This document shows, in pieces, positions 32,772 through 40,730 of a DNA stretch of 62,791 bases. A program made the translations under genes and the position numbers. This DNA is from Bacilli bacterium. Its GTDB lineage: Bacteria; Bacillota_I; Bacilli_A; RFN20; CAG-826. Position 1 is the stretch's first letter; each line of letters begins with the position of its first letter. The stretch spans positions 1 through 62,791 of the forward strand of contig JALCDB010000002.1 in assembly GCA_022641095.1 (NCBI GenBank), given 5' to 3'. Under the pieces are notes generated by a model. That model saw only the letters and a program-made list of their open reading frames with translations. It did not search any database and was not told the origin of the DNA.

Positions 32772-34418
32772 TTAAACTTCGGTTTTGCTTATCTTCGTCA
32801 CGGGTGCCTTGGGCTTCGCGGCTTCCTCCGCGTCGATTCGATGGCGTTCCGCCAATTCCGCTTGGATTTTGGCGTGGTCGCCTTCGCTGATGTGGTAGCC
32901 AAGGCGCATGACCAAGAAAGCCAAAACCATGAAGAAGACGAGGGAACCGGCGAGCCACGCCGTGTAGGCGGTGACGGAGCCGTTCGACAGATTGTCGATC
33001 GCCGCTTGAATGGCCGTTTCCTCCTGGGCCGTCGTCCATTCCTGGGCGTTGACCTTGGAACTGGCGTCGTTGAGGGTGTTGTAGAAAGCCATGGTCCCCG
33101 AACCGACGAGGGCCAAAAGGTAAAGGCCCTTCTCAAGGGCACTCGAGATTTTGGCGTCGAGTGGCCGCCACGCGAAGGCGACGGACTCCTTGCGCTCGCC
33201 GAACTTCCATTCGTTGTAGTCGATGGCGTTTTGCATCATGACCAAAAGGGCCAGGTAGAAGATGCCCATCGCGGCGCTGAAGAAGAAGACGGGGATGAGG
33301 ATGAGCCAGCCCGTGCCATTGAAAAACTCCAAATGCCCGTTGACGACGTGGCTATAGGCTAATGGCGTTTCGCCGAAAATCGGGGCGCCAAGCAGGAAGA
33401 AGGCGACGAAGCAGACGGTCGAGACCGCGAAAGTCACGGTGATGATGGTCATCTGCTTCACATGCTTGGCAATGAGGGGGTAGAGGACTTGCGCGATGAC
33501 GGCGCTTACGATGTAGACGCCAAGGAAGAAGATGGCGCCGGTGCCCCCGAGGCTTCCGCCGTACCCGTATATGAAGTAGAAGTAGTTGTAGCCGAACCCG
33601 GTCAGAACCGCGCCGAGAACGTAATAGGAGAAAATCGCGATGACCGTCATCCGAAGCGGCTTGTTCTTCGCGAACATCACGAAGAGGTCCTTGAATTTGG
33701 TATGGCTTGAGATCTCGTCTTGCTTGGGGTCGCGGGCGTGCTCCTTGCAAAGGAAGAAGACCGCGACCTGGCTGAGAAAGAAGAGAATGGCCGTCGGAAT
33801 GGCGATCGCCCCGTAAATCCAAGTGACGTTCGAAGCGTTGACCATGAGGGCCGTGATGGCGTACATCGCGGCCGAACCGATCGTGGTGGCCACGGTCACC
33901 ATCGTGGTGATTTTGTTGCGTTCTTTCTCATCATTGGTGAGCGAAGGGAGCATCGACCAGTATCCGAGGTCGTTCATCGTGAAGACGAAGTCCCATAGGA
34001 GATAGAACACTCCGAAGCAGACGACGAACCACCATCCAGTGGGACGAGCCAGGAACATCAGAAGCACCATGGCGGTGTTGCCGGCGGCGCCGATAAGGAT
34101 CCAAGGGCGGAATTTCCCGGTTTTGAAATGGCACTTCTCGACGATGATGCCCATGATCGGGTCGTTGAGCCCGTCCCAAATCAGGCACACGACGAGGATC
34201 GCCGTAATAACCGACATCTGGGCGATATAAGTGTCACCCGTGCCGAGAAGGCCGACGGATTGGGCGTAAATGAGGAAGTTGGCGCTCACGAGGGCATAGC
34301 AGGCATCGCGGAAGATGCCGGACATCGAATAGATCCAAGACGTCTTTTTCGGGATCTTGTCACCGGTGTAGGTGCCAGCGGTAAGATGATCGCGTTTCTT
34401 GCGTTTCTCTTTTTCCAT
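32772..34418 (-). CDS. GPH/MFS-type sugar:cation symporter
   Basis: A 548-residue membrane protein with about twelve helices of the glycoside-pentoside-hexuronide (MFS_2) family. The signature DGLNDPIMGIIVEKCHFKTGKF-like segment (DGLNDP near residue 82) matches the cytoplasmic loop after helix 2, and LGYWSMLPSLTNDEKERNKI the next family motif. The C-terminal 45 residues are hydrophilic and may be regulatory. Upstream lie a GGCCT-AAA-AGGCC palindrome and a CGTTT-N8-AAACG palindrome over a TATAGA box. Next to GH2 and GH36 galactosidase genes, so it may import alpha- or beta-galactosides; the substrate is inferred. Confidence 0.85.
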   Translation of the reverse strand: MEKEKRKKRDHLTAGTYTGDKIPKKTSWIYSMSGIFRDACYALVSANFLIYAQSVGLLGTGDTYIAQMSVITAILVVCLIWDGLNDPIMGIIVEKCHFKTGKFRPWILIGAAGNTAMVLLMFLARPTGWWFVVCFGVFYLLWDFVFTMNDLGYWSMLPSLTNDEKERNKITTMVTVATTIGSAAMYAITALMVNASNVTWIYGAIAIPTAILFFLSQVAVFFLCKEHARDPKQDEISSHTKFKDLFVMFAKNKPLRMTVIAIFSYYVLGAVLTGFGYNYFYFIYGYGGSLGGTGAIFFLGVYIVSAVIAQVLYPLIAKHVKQMTIITVTFAVSTVCFVAFFLLGAPIFGETPLAYSHVVNGHLEFFNGTGWLILIPVFFFSAAMGIFYLALLVMMQNAIDYNEWKFGERKESVAFAWRPLDAKISSALEKGLYLLALVGSGTMAFYNTLNDASSKVNAQEWTTAQEETAIQAAIDNLSNGSVTAYTAWLAGSLVFFMVLAFLVMRLGYHISEGDHAKIQAELAERHRIDAEEAAKPKAPVTKISKTEV

Positions 34419-34435
34419 TTAGGAATCTCTTTCTG

Positions 34436-34448
34436 GGCCTAAAAGGCC
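34436..34448. repeat. palindrome GGCCT-AAA-AGGCC near the transporter start
   Basis: A 13-bp perfect inverted repeat 18 bp upstream of the symporter ATG; candidate operator or mRNA hairpin. Confidence 0.4.
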
Positions 34449-34504
34449 ACAATGTTAGCGTTCATGGTCGCTAGTAGGAAACAAAGCGGATCCTTTCGCC
34501 GTCT

Positions 34505-34522
34505 CGTTTGCGTCTATAAACG
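34505..34522 (-). promoter_or_regulatory. candidate operator over the transporter promoter
   Basis: CGTTT-N8-AAACG inverted repeat that contains a minus-strand TATAGA -10-like box, about 90 bp upstream of the symporter start. The arrangement fits repression by a sugar-responsive regulator, which is not encoded nearby. Confidence 0.35.
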
Positions 34523-34625
34523 TTCCTTTGGCATCATTGTATCTCGTTCGTCCGAAAAAAGAAGTGACGAAATGGGGGTATTCTGCCTTTTTCCCTATTC
34601 TATATGCGCCCGCGCGAGCCTTTGA

Positions 34626-34660
34626 GAAAAAGGGCCGCGAAGGATAGAGGGGCCCTTTTT
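34626..34660 (-). terminator. terminator of the GH2 gene
   Basis: AAAAAGGGCC / GGCCCTTTTT inverted repeat with a 14-base loop; the second arm on the minus strand is T-rich. Confidence 0.7.
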
Positions 34661-34665
34661 CGCGG

Positions 34666-36999
34666 TCATTCGACCGTGAAGTCGATTGGATAATCGCCCA
34701 AATCGGTTTTGACGATAAGGCGCGCCTCTTCGCGGCGGTCCGTCTTTTTGCTGCGAACGTAGACGGAGACGTCCCCGCCTAGAAGGGCGACGCTTGTGGG
34801 CCCGATTACCTCGATTGGGCCCTTGGTTTCGAAGGAGATGACCCGGGAGCAATAGTGGAGCGTGGTCCCGAATTCGTCCACGAACTTGATGGTGACGCGG
34901 CTGACGTCGTAGGTATCCCCGTTATTGAGGTTTTGGGAGGAGGCGTCGTAACGGTAGCTGAAACGAACCGAAGGCCCGAATCTCTTCTCGATGACGGGCT
35001 GGTGGTCGCGGTATCCGCGAACGGTCCAGATCACGGCTTTTTCGCCCCAGCCGGACATGTATTTGTAGTAGAGGGCGACGAGGCGCTCCATCGAAAGGCG
35101 GCGCCGAAGGATCGTCGGGATGTAGGGAAGGAGGTTTTTAACCCCAAGGTGGGCCATTCCGGTCTGGCCCACGAGGTTAAGGGCCTTCTTGATTTTCGCG
35201 GCCGCCTTGGGCGGAATGTCGCCCTCTTTGAAGGTCCGCCCGATGAAATCGTCGATGAAGATCGGGGGATGGGGCATATGGGGATAGCCTTTTTCGTCGG
35301 GCCTAAAGGCTTCGACGAACTCGGCCCCGCGGAAGAGTTCGACGTAATCGCAGTTCGTGAAGACGACGAGAGGCTTTAATAGCGCTTCGTCGTTGTCGCC
35401 GGTGACGGGCGGATTGGCCACCCACATGACGGGTGTTGAAGAATTCTGCGAGGCGTAGACGTAAGCCGCGGCCTTGGGGGCGCGGAAGATATCATAGACG
35501 CCGTGATGGCAGATATGGTCGCCGGATCCGAAGTCCTGATGGGTGTTGTAGTCGAACGCGCACCAGCCGATGACGCCGGAAAGATCGCCGAACTTGAAGG
35601 CGTCGTCGATGACGCGGGCATGCCGTAAGGCTTGCTCGAGGCGCCTTACGGACCCGCTATATTGCTTGGTGGGGTACATATGCCCGTTGTGCTCGCTCAC
35701 GAGCGTCGCGTGGCCCTTAGCCCTCCATGTCTTCGGGTCGTCGATTCCGTGCTCCCGGCCGCAACAGGAGAAATCGTTATAGGCGTAGACGTCCTCAAGA
35801 ATTGAGGATCCCTTGAAATTGCGGACCCCCAAGGTGGCTCGGGACGGGTCGGCTTTATGGACGTAATCGTTCGCTTTTTGGTAGAGTTCGTCCTCATCGG
35901 CCGATTCGTCGATGCGGATCCCATAGGCGATCAGGGAAGGGTGGTCCCTTTCCTTCTCGACCATCGCGCGCAGGAAATAATAGTAATTGTCGCGCCAAGC
36001 CTTGTCTTTTCCGACATACTGCCAGCCTGGGACTTCGTCGATCACCATAAGCCCGAGTTCGTCGCAGCGGTCGAGGAAAGCCTCGCTTTGGGGGTAGTGC
36101 GAGGTTCTTACGACGTTGGTACCGAGTTTGAGTTTGAGGATTTCGGCGTCGTCGCGCTGGGCCCCCGCGGGCAAGGCCGGTCCGACGTAAGGGTAATTTT
36201 GGTGCCGGTTCAGCCCGATCAGTTTGGTTTTCTTTCCGTTAAGGGAAAACCCTTTCTTATCGAAAGCGGCGTCGCGGAAACCGATTCGGATCGACCGCTC
36301 ATCCTTCCCATAGGGGGAAACGAGGGTGGCGGTGAGGGTGTAGAGGTTGGGCTCCGAGACGGACCAAAGATCCGGATGGTCGATCGTCGTTTCCTTTTCG
36401 GAGAACCGCTTGATGAGCTCGCCGCCCTCGAAAAGGGCGAACGACAGCGACGCCCCCTCGGCGGGGCCGACGGCCTCGGCTTCTATCTTCAGCCTCCCGT
36501 CCATCGACGCGGAGGCGTGAAGGCTTCCGATATGGGCCAGCGGAACGAGGTCGAGGCGGACGGGGCGGTAGATGCCGGCGAAAGTGAGATAGTCGACCGC
36601 CTTGCCAAACGGCGGGATTTCGGGGTCCTCGCGACTATCGACGACGACGAGGAGGCGGTTGCCCCTTTCCCTAAGCGAGGAGGCGATATCGTAACGGACC
36701 GGAACCCAGCCGGAAACCCGTTCCCCGAGGTCGTCGCCGTTAAGGTAGGGATGGACTTTGAGCATGACGCCTTCGAAAGTCAGGAAAGCGGCTTGCCTTG
36801 TGGGGTCGAAGCCCGGAGCGTCGAAGGTTTTTTCGTAAGTCCATAGGCCTTGGTAGCTTTGCTCGTTGAAATAGCTGACCGGTTCGACGAGCGGGGCATG
36901 GGGGATGTCGACGCTCACGGACCCGGAAGGGAGGCGCTTCAGATACTCGTCGCGAAAGCCGGAAACGAACTTCCAGCCGAAATTCAATGGTGTTTTCAT
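34666..36999 (-). CDS. glycoside hydrolase family 2 protein, probable beta-galactosidase
   Basis: A 777-residue cytoplasmic enzyme without a signal peptide. Domain order is that of GH2: an N-terminal jelly roll (FNEQSYQGLWTYEKTF, FEGV...V, LNG), an immunoglobulin-like domain, then a (beta/alpha)8 barrel opening with IGLNRHQNYPYVG and TNVVRTSHYPQSEAFLDRCD. The acid/base glutamate lies in GIRIDES (about residue 364; the more usual NE is DE here) and the nucleophile in VSEHNG (about 434). It should hydrolyse imported beta-galactosides, feeding the gal operon, though beta-glucuronidase or -mannosidase activity cannot be excluded. Divergent from the GH36 gene with only 37 bp between starts. Confidence 0.85.
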   Translation of the reverse strand: MKTPLNFGWKFVSGFRDEYLKRLPSGSVSVDIPHAPLVEPVSYFNEQSYQGLWTYEKTFDAPGFDPTRQAAFLTFEGVMLKVHPYLNGDDLGERVSGWVPVRYDIASSLRERGNRLLVVVDSREDPEIPPFGKAVDYLTFAGIYRPVRLDLVPLAHIGSLHASASMDGRLKIEAEAVGPAEGASLSFALFEGGELIKRFSEKETTIDHPDLWSVSEPNLYTLTATLVSPYGKDERSIRIGFRDAAFDKKGFSLNGKKTKLIGLNRHQNYPYVGPALPAGAQRDDAEILKLKLGTNVVRTSHYPQSEAFLDRCDELGLMVIDEVPGWQYVGKDKAWRDNYYYFLRAMVEKERDHPSLIAYGIRIDESADEDELYQKANDYVHKADPSRATLGVRNFKGSSILEDVYAYNDFSCCGREHGIDDPKTWRAKGHATLVSEHNGHMYPTKQYSGSVRRLEQALRHARVIDDAFKFGDLSGVIGWCAFDYNTHQDFGSGDHICHHGVYDIFRAPKAAAYVYASQNSSTPVMWVANPPVTGDNDEALLKPLVVFTNCDYVELFRGAEFVEAFRPDEKGYPHMPHPPIFIDDFIGRTFKEGDIPPKAAAKIKKALNLVGQTGMAHLGVKNLLPYIPTILRRRLSMERLVALYYKYMSGWGEKAVIWTVRGYRDHQPVIEKRFGPSVRFSYRYDASSQNLNNGDTYDVSRVTIKFVDEFGTTLHYCSRVISFETKGPIEVIGPTSVALLGGDVSVYVRSKKTDRREEARLIVKTDLGDYPIDFTVE

Positions 37000-37036
37000 A
37001 CTTTCATCATCTTACCACAAGATATAAAGTTTAATT
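37000..37036. promoter_or_regulatory. overlapping divergent promoters between GH2 and GH36 genes
   Basis: The 37-bp gap holds a minus-strand TAAGAT (37009-37014, nine bases before the GH2 ATG) and a plus-strand TATAAA (37023-37028, eight bases before the GH36 ATG). Neither gene has room for a Shine-Dalgarno sequence, and each -35 region would lie inside the other promoter or coding sequence, so the two directions should compete. Confidence 0.5.
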
Positions 37037-39349
37037 ATGGTAACTGAACACGACGGATATTTCCTTCTTTCGACCGCCTCGACTTCCCTTTTGCTGCAGG
37101 CGAACAAGGTGGGCAAACTGGTTTCCCTTTATTATGGCAACCGTTTGCTCGACGAACGGGAATGGCCCGCGCTATCGATCGTTGCGGGTTGTTGCCCCGG
37201 GACTTCCCTTGCCTATGACGAGAAAAAAGCCCCGGCGGTTTCCCTCGATGCCCTCCATGGCGAACTCAGCACGGGAGCCCAAGGCGATTTCCTGTACCCT
37301 TCCCTCATCCTCAGTCGCCCCGATCTCGTGAATTTCGATTTCGTCTACGATTCGTTCTTCATCAGAAAACCATTGCCCATTCCTGGCCTTCCGACGCCCC
37401 ACGGCGCCGAAGAAGAACTTGTCATCGCCCTCGTCGACAAAGCGGCGGAGGCGCGCCTCCGGCTTCACTATTTCGTCTACGAGGAAAGCGAGGTCATCGG
37501 CCGCTATCTTGAAGTCGTCAACGAGGGCGAAAAGCCGCTCACGATCGATAAAGTCGCCTCGTATCAATTCGTGACCCCGAACCGCGATTACGTTCTGCGG
37601 ACCCTTTACGGCTCGTGGATCAACGAAGGAAATGTCGATAAGCAAAGCCTTCACCCCGGCCGTTTCGTTTTCGGCAGCGACACGGGCAGTTCCAGCAACC
37701 GCCATAACCCTTATTTCTCCTTAATGGAGAAAGGGGCCGGCCTAAATGAGGGCCATGGCTACGCCTTCAACCTCGTCTACAGCGGATCCCACGAGGAATC
37801 CGTGGAGCTGGACTCTTTCGGCCGCGTTCGCCTCAGTGCCGGCATCTCAAGCCGCTATTTCCGCAAGACGCTCGCGAAAGGAGCCTCGTTCGCGACCCCG
37901 ATGGGCGTTATGACGACGAGCGAAAAAGGGCTCAACGGCCTAATGGGGCATTGCCATCGTTTCGTCGACGACTGCGTCGTTCCGGAGCGTTTCGCCCACA
38001 TGGAGCGGCCTATCGTCTACAACAACTGGGAAGCCACCTATTTCAAGTTCACGAAAGGCAAACTGGTTTCCCTCATGGACGAGGCCAAAAAACTCGGCAT
38101 CGAGTATTTCGTCCTTGACGACGGCTGGTTCGGGGATCGCGAGGACGACACCAAAGGCCTTGGGGACTGGTTTTGCAACGAAAGGAAAATCCCCGGCGGT
38201 CTCAAATCGCTGTCCCTGGAAGCGAAAAAAAGAGGGCTTGGCTTCGGGGTTTGGATGGAGCCGGAGATGGTTAACGAGGACAGCGACCTCTATCGCGCCC
38301 ATCCGGACTGGATCATCCGCGATGAGGTCCACAAGCCCGTCAAAGGCCGCCATCAGTTCGTGCTCGACCTCACGAAGAAGGAGGTTCGCGAATTCGTTTA
38401 TGGGGCGGTGAAGGGAGTCCTTTCGAGCGCCGACATCAGTTTTCTTAAGTGGGACTATAACCGTCCCATCGCCGATATCCCCGGCGGCAAAGGCACGTTC
38501 ATGCACGATTACATCCTCGGGCTTTACGAAGTTCTAGGCCGCCTTAAGGACGAATTTCCGAACGTTCTCATCGAGCAATGCGCCTCGGGAGGGAACCGTT
38601 TTGACCTCGGGATGCTCAGCTTCGCCCCCCAAATCTGGACGAGCGACGACACCGACTGCCATCAGCGCGTCCTCATCCAAAGCGGGATCGCCCTCGGTTA
38701 CCCCCTTTCGACGATCTCGTGCCACGTTTCGGCCAAAACGTCGATGCAGCTTCTCCGGAAGACGTCCCTCGACTCCAAGTTCGACGTCGCCGCCTTCGGG
38801 GTTTTGGGTTACGAACTCGACCTATCCGAACTGACTCCGCTCGACCGGAAGGTCGTCGCCGGCCAGATCGCTTTCTACAAAGCGCACCGGAAGGCGTTCC
38901 AGTTCGGGACGTTCCGCGAGAGCGAGAGCTTCGCCGACTCGCGTTACGCCCAGTGGCAGACCAGCCTTGGGAAAGAGACGCTCGTCGGCCGCTACCTCAG
39001 CGTGGCCGCGCCCGCTCCGGAAGAAGGCTACTTAAAAGCGGTGGGCCTTGACGAAAAGAAACTCTATCGCGTCGCGGTTCGCCCCGAGAGCATCGACATC
39101 AAGACGTTCGGAAGCCTTATCAATTTCGTTTCGCCGGTTCACCTGAAGAGCGATGGACTCATCATCAACGCGATCAGCAAGCGGCGCGGACTGGACAGCG
39201 AGAAGGATAGCGGCCTCGTTTCGGGGGCCGCCCTAGGTAGCGGCGGCTTCGCCCTCAGCGAGGAATGGGCCGGCACGGGATACAACGATCATGTTCGCTT
39301 CCTCGGCGATTTCGGGGGCCGCGTTTACCTCATCGAAGAAGCCGAGTGA
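37037..39349 (+). CDS. alpha-galactosidase, glycoside hydrolase family 36
   Basis: A 770-residue cytoplasmic enzyme. The N-terminal beta-sandwich is followed by a (beta/alpha)8 barrel starting at NNWEATYFKFT; LDDGWFGDREDD and GVWMEPEMVNEDSDLYRAHP are GH36 signatures. The nucleophile is D473 in FLKWDYNR and the acid/base lies in SDDTD (about 536-540). It releases galactose from melibiose, raffinose and similar oligosaccharides. The ATG directly follows a TATAAA box, leaving almost no leader. Length is a little above the typical 730. Galactose would enter the galK-galT pathway at 50-53 kb. Confidence 0.93.
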   Translation: MVTEHDGYFLLSTASTSLLLQANKVGKLVSLYYGNRLLDEREWPALSIVAGCCPGTSLAYDEKKAPAVSLDALHGELSTGAQGDFLYPSLILSRPDLVNFDFVYDSFFIRKPLPIPGLPTPHGAEEELVIALVDKAAEARLRLHYFVYEESEVIGRYLEVVNEGEKPLTIDKVASYQFVTPNRDYVLRTLYGSWINEGNVDKQSLHPGRFVFGSDTGSSSNRHNPYFSLMEKGAGLNEGHGYAFNLVYSGSHEESVELDSFGRVRLSAGISSRYFRKTLAKGASFATPMGVMTTSEKGLNGLMGHCHRFVDDCVVPERFAHMERPIVYNNWEATYFKFTKGKLVSLMDEAKKLGIEYFVLDDGWFGDREDDTKGLGDWFCNERKIPGGLKSLSLEAKKRGLGFGVWMEPEMVNEDSDLYRAHPDWIIRDEVHKPVKGRHQFVLDLTKKEVREFVYGAVKGVLSSADISFLKWDYNRPIADIPGGKGTFMHDYILGLYEVLGRLKDEFPNVLIEQCASGGNRFDLGMLSFAPQIWTSDDTDCHQRVLIQSGIALGYPLSTISCHVSAKTSMQLLRKTSLDSKFDVAAFGVLGYELDLSELTPLDRKVVAGQIAFYKAHRKAFQFGTFRESESFADSRYAQWQTSLGKETLVGRYLSVAAPAPEEGYLKAVGLDEKKLYRVAVRPESIDIKTFGSLINFVSPVHLKSDGLIINAISKRRGLDSEKDSGLVSGAALGSGGFALSEEWAGTGYNDHVRFLGDFGGRVYLIEEAE

Positions 39350-39415
39350 ACGTAGGCTTACGAAAAACTTGCCACCCCGCTTTTTTGCGACTATTATATT
39401 CAAGCCGCAAGTTAT

Positions 39416-39492
39416 CGCGGGGTAGGGCAGCCCGGTAGCCTGCCAGGCCCATAACCTGGAGGTCGGTGGTTCAAATCCACCCCCCGCAACCA
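39416..39492 (+). tRNA. initiator tRNA-fMet(CAT), atypical
   Basis: C1-A72 mismatch (CGCGGGG ... CCCCGCA) and A73-CCA identify an initiator. The anticodon arm reads CCAGG-CCCATAA-CCTGG: the three pairs 29-31/39-41 are A-U, G-C, G-C rather than three G-C pairs, and position 33 is C instead of the near-universal U. All other arms are intact, so it is likely functional. Confidence 0.92.
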
Positions 39493-39503
39493 AACGGCAG
39501 AAT

Positions 39504-39528
39504 GTCCCGATTCCATCGGGACTTTTTA
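39504..39528 (+). terminator. terminator after tRNA-fMet
   Basis: GTCCCG / CGGGAC hairpin with six-base loop followed by TTTTTA. Confidence 0.85.
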
Positions 39529-39690
39529 TTTGCGATGTATAAAAAAAGCATAAAACCAGAAAAAGCCCATTTGGCCAACCGTTAACCAATCAGGTTTCTT
39601 CTGATACGATTGACTTAGTTCATTCTCGGATTTAACCTCTTCGGCCACCTTTTTGTCGGCGTCCTTTTTAGAATGGAAGTGGATATCCAT
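39526..39690 (-). CDS. small amphipathic/membrane peptide, uncertain
   Basis: A 54-residue frame: a charged helical stretch (SKKDADKKVAEEVKSENELS) followed by a hydrophobic segment (LTVGQMGFFWFYAFFIH) and a basic end. It is divergent from the secreted DUF3221-like protein gene, with ATGGC-TT-GCCAT palindrome at its own start, and runs into the tRNA-fMet terminator. Codon use is plausible, but it could also be a remnant of a mobile-element gene next to the tRNA. No family recognised. Confidence 0.35.
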   Translation of the reverse strand: MDIHFHSKKDADKKVAEEVKSENELSQSYQKKPDWLTVGQMGFFWFYAFFIHRK

Positions 39691-39700
39691 GGCTTGCCAT

Positions 39701-39706
39701 TAAAAT
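39701..39706 (+). promoter_or_regulatory. -10 box of a leaderless promoter
   Basis: TAAAAT ends six bases before the ATG at 39713. Confidence 0.5.
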
Positions 39707-39712
39707 ATAAGT

Positions 39713-40132
39713 ATGGCTAATTTGAAGTCTTTGGGTCTTGTCGTTTTGGGGTTTTCTCTGGTTGGGCTTTCGCTCGGTCCTGGCGTTAAAACCGCCAATA
39801 AAGGCTGTCTCAGGTCAGGTGATGACGCCTCCGCCGAAACGGCGACCGGCGTCGAGGAGCCTGACGCATCCGCGCTTTCCGCCAGCGTTGCCGAGGCCCT
39901 TGAAAAGGCTGAGCCCGCCGTCGTTCTAAGCTTAGGGCCCTCTTCCATCGTCTTGGAGTCGGAAAGCGATCGGATCGCCGCGTCCATAGGAGGCGCCGCC
40001 GTCTTCAACGCGAGCTTAGACCGTCTCTTTGCCGAAGACCTGAGGGTCGGGGAAGGGGTCAAGGTCTATTACGAAGCCTATTTCGCTACCTATCCGCTCA
40101 CGGTCGAGCAATCCTACGTTTTCGTCGATTAG
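39713..40132 (+). CDS. small exported protein, DUF3221-like C-terminus
   Basis: A 139-residue protein with an N-terminal signal peptide or anchor (LKSLGLVVLGFSLVGLSLGP), a linker rich in A, E, S and D, and a C-terminal strand-rich region ending DLRVGEGVKVYYEAYFATYP, which is reminiscent of DUF3221 (a small OB-like domain in secreted Bacillota proteins). The start is set by the TAAAAT box six bases upstream. No same-strand neighbour. Function unknown. Confidence 0.65.
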   Translation: MANLKSLGLVVLGFSLVGLSLGPGVKTANKGCLRSGDDASAETATGVEEPDASALSASVAEALEKAEPAVVLSLGPSSIVLESESDRIAASIGGAAVFNASLDRLFAEDLRVGEGVKVYYEAYFATYPLTVEQSYVFVD

Positions 40133-40730
40133 TCCGCGGCGGGAATGGATGGGCCTTTTCTTGGGAGAGCCCCGAAAACGTGGCTCGCTTTTCGCTTATT
40201 GCAAGGCCTTGGATGGTTTGAAAAAGGGAAAACGCGTTTCATCGGCCGCCTTGAGGATTTGTATTGGCGTACCGTATTGCCGCCTTTGATTCGGCCGGAA
40301 TCGTTTTTAAAAAAAGAACCGCAAAGTCTTTTCGCGGAATGGCGCTTTACGGTTCCGCATAACTTACGCAAGCATTGTCTTTTGCAAGTAAAATGCAAAT
40401 CGCTTTCGTAAACCGAGTCCGCCCCTTTTTCGTCCGTTCCATAAAGGCGTTGCAACGGCTTTTCCTAGGGGAAGCGATTCCATTTCCGCCTATTGGGGGC
40501 CTTGTGGGGCGATTCTACGATTCGATGTCGCTTCAAGGGATTTCCCTAAAAAGGGAAAGAGGTTTATGATAAAACGCAAGGCGCCGGAGGATTCGGAGTA
40601 ACTTAAGAAGCGCCTTCTCGAGGCGGAAGTTGGCGAAAGACATCGGATCATCGCCTTCGCGAAGACTCGCTTTCCTGCCTAAGCGGAAGATGAAAGCCGT
40701 CTGGAAGAAACAATCAAAGGAAGCAACCAC
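40133..40730. other. 598-bp non-coding stretch upstream of the GT4 gene
   Basis: I find no convincing gene here. Near 40565 a TATGAT box precedes a leader of about 160 bases containing AAGGCGC (about 40578) and GCGCCTT (about 40611) in inverted orientation, which could form a leader hairpin. A TAAAAT box lies near 40387. No known riboswitch signature is recognised. Confidence 0.4.
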
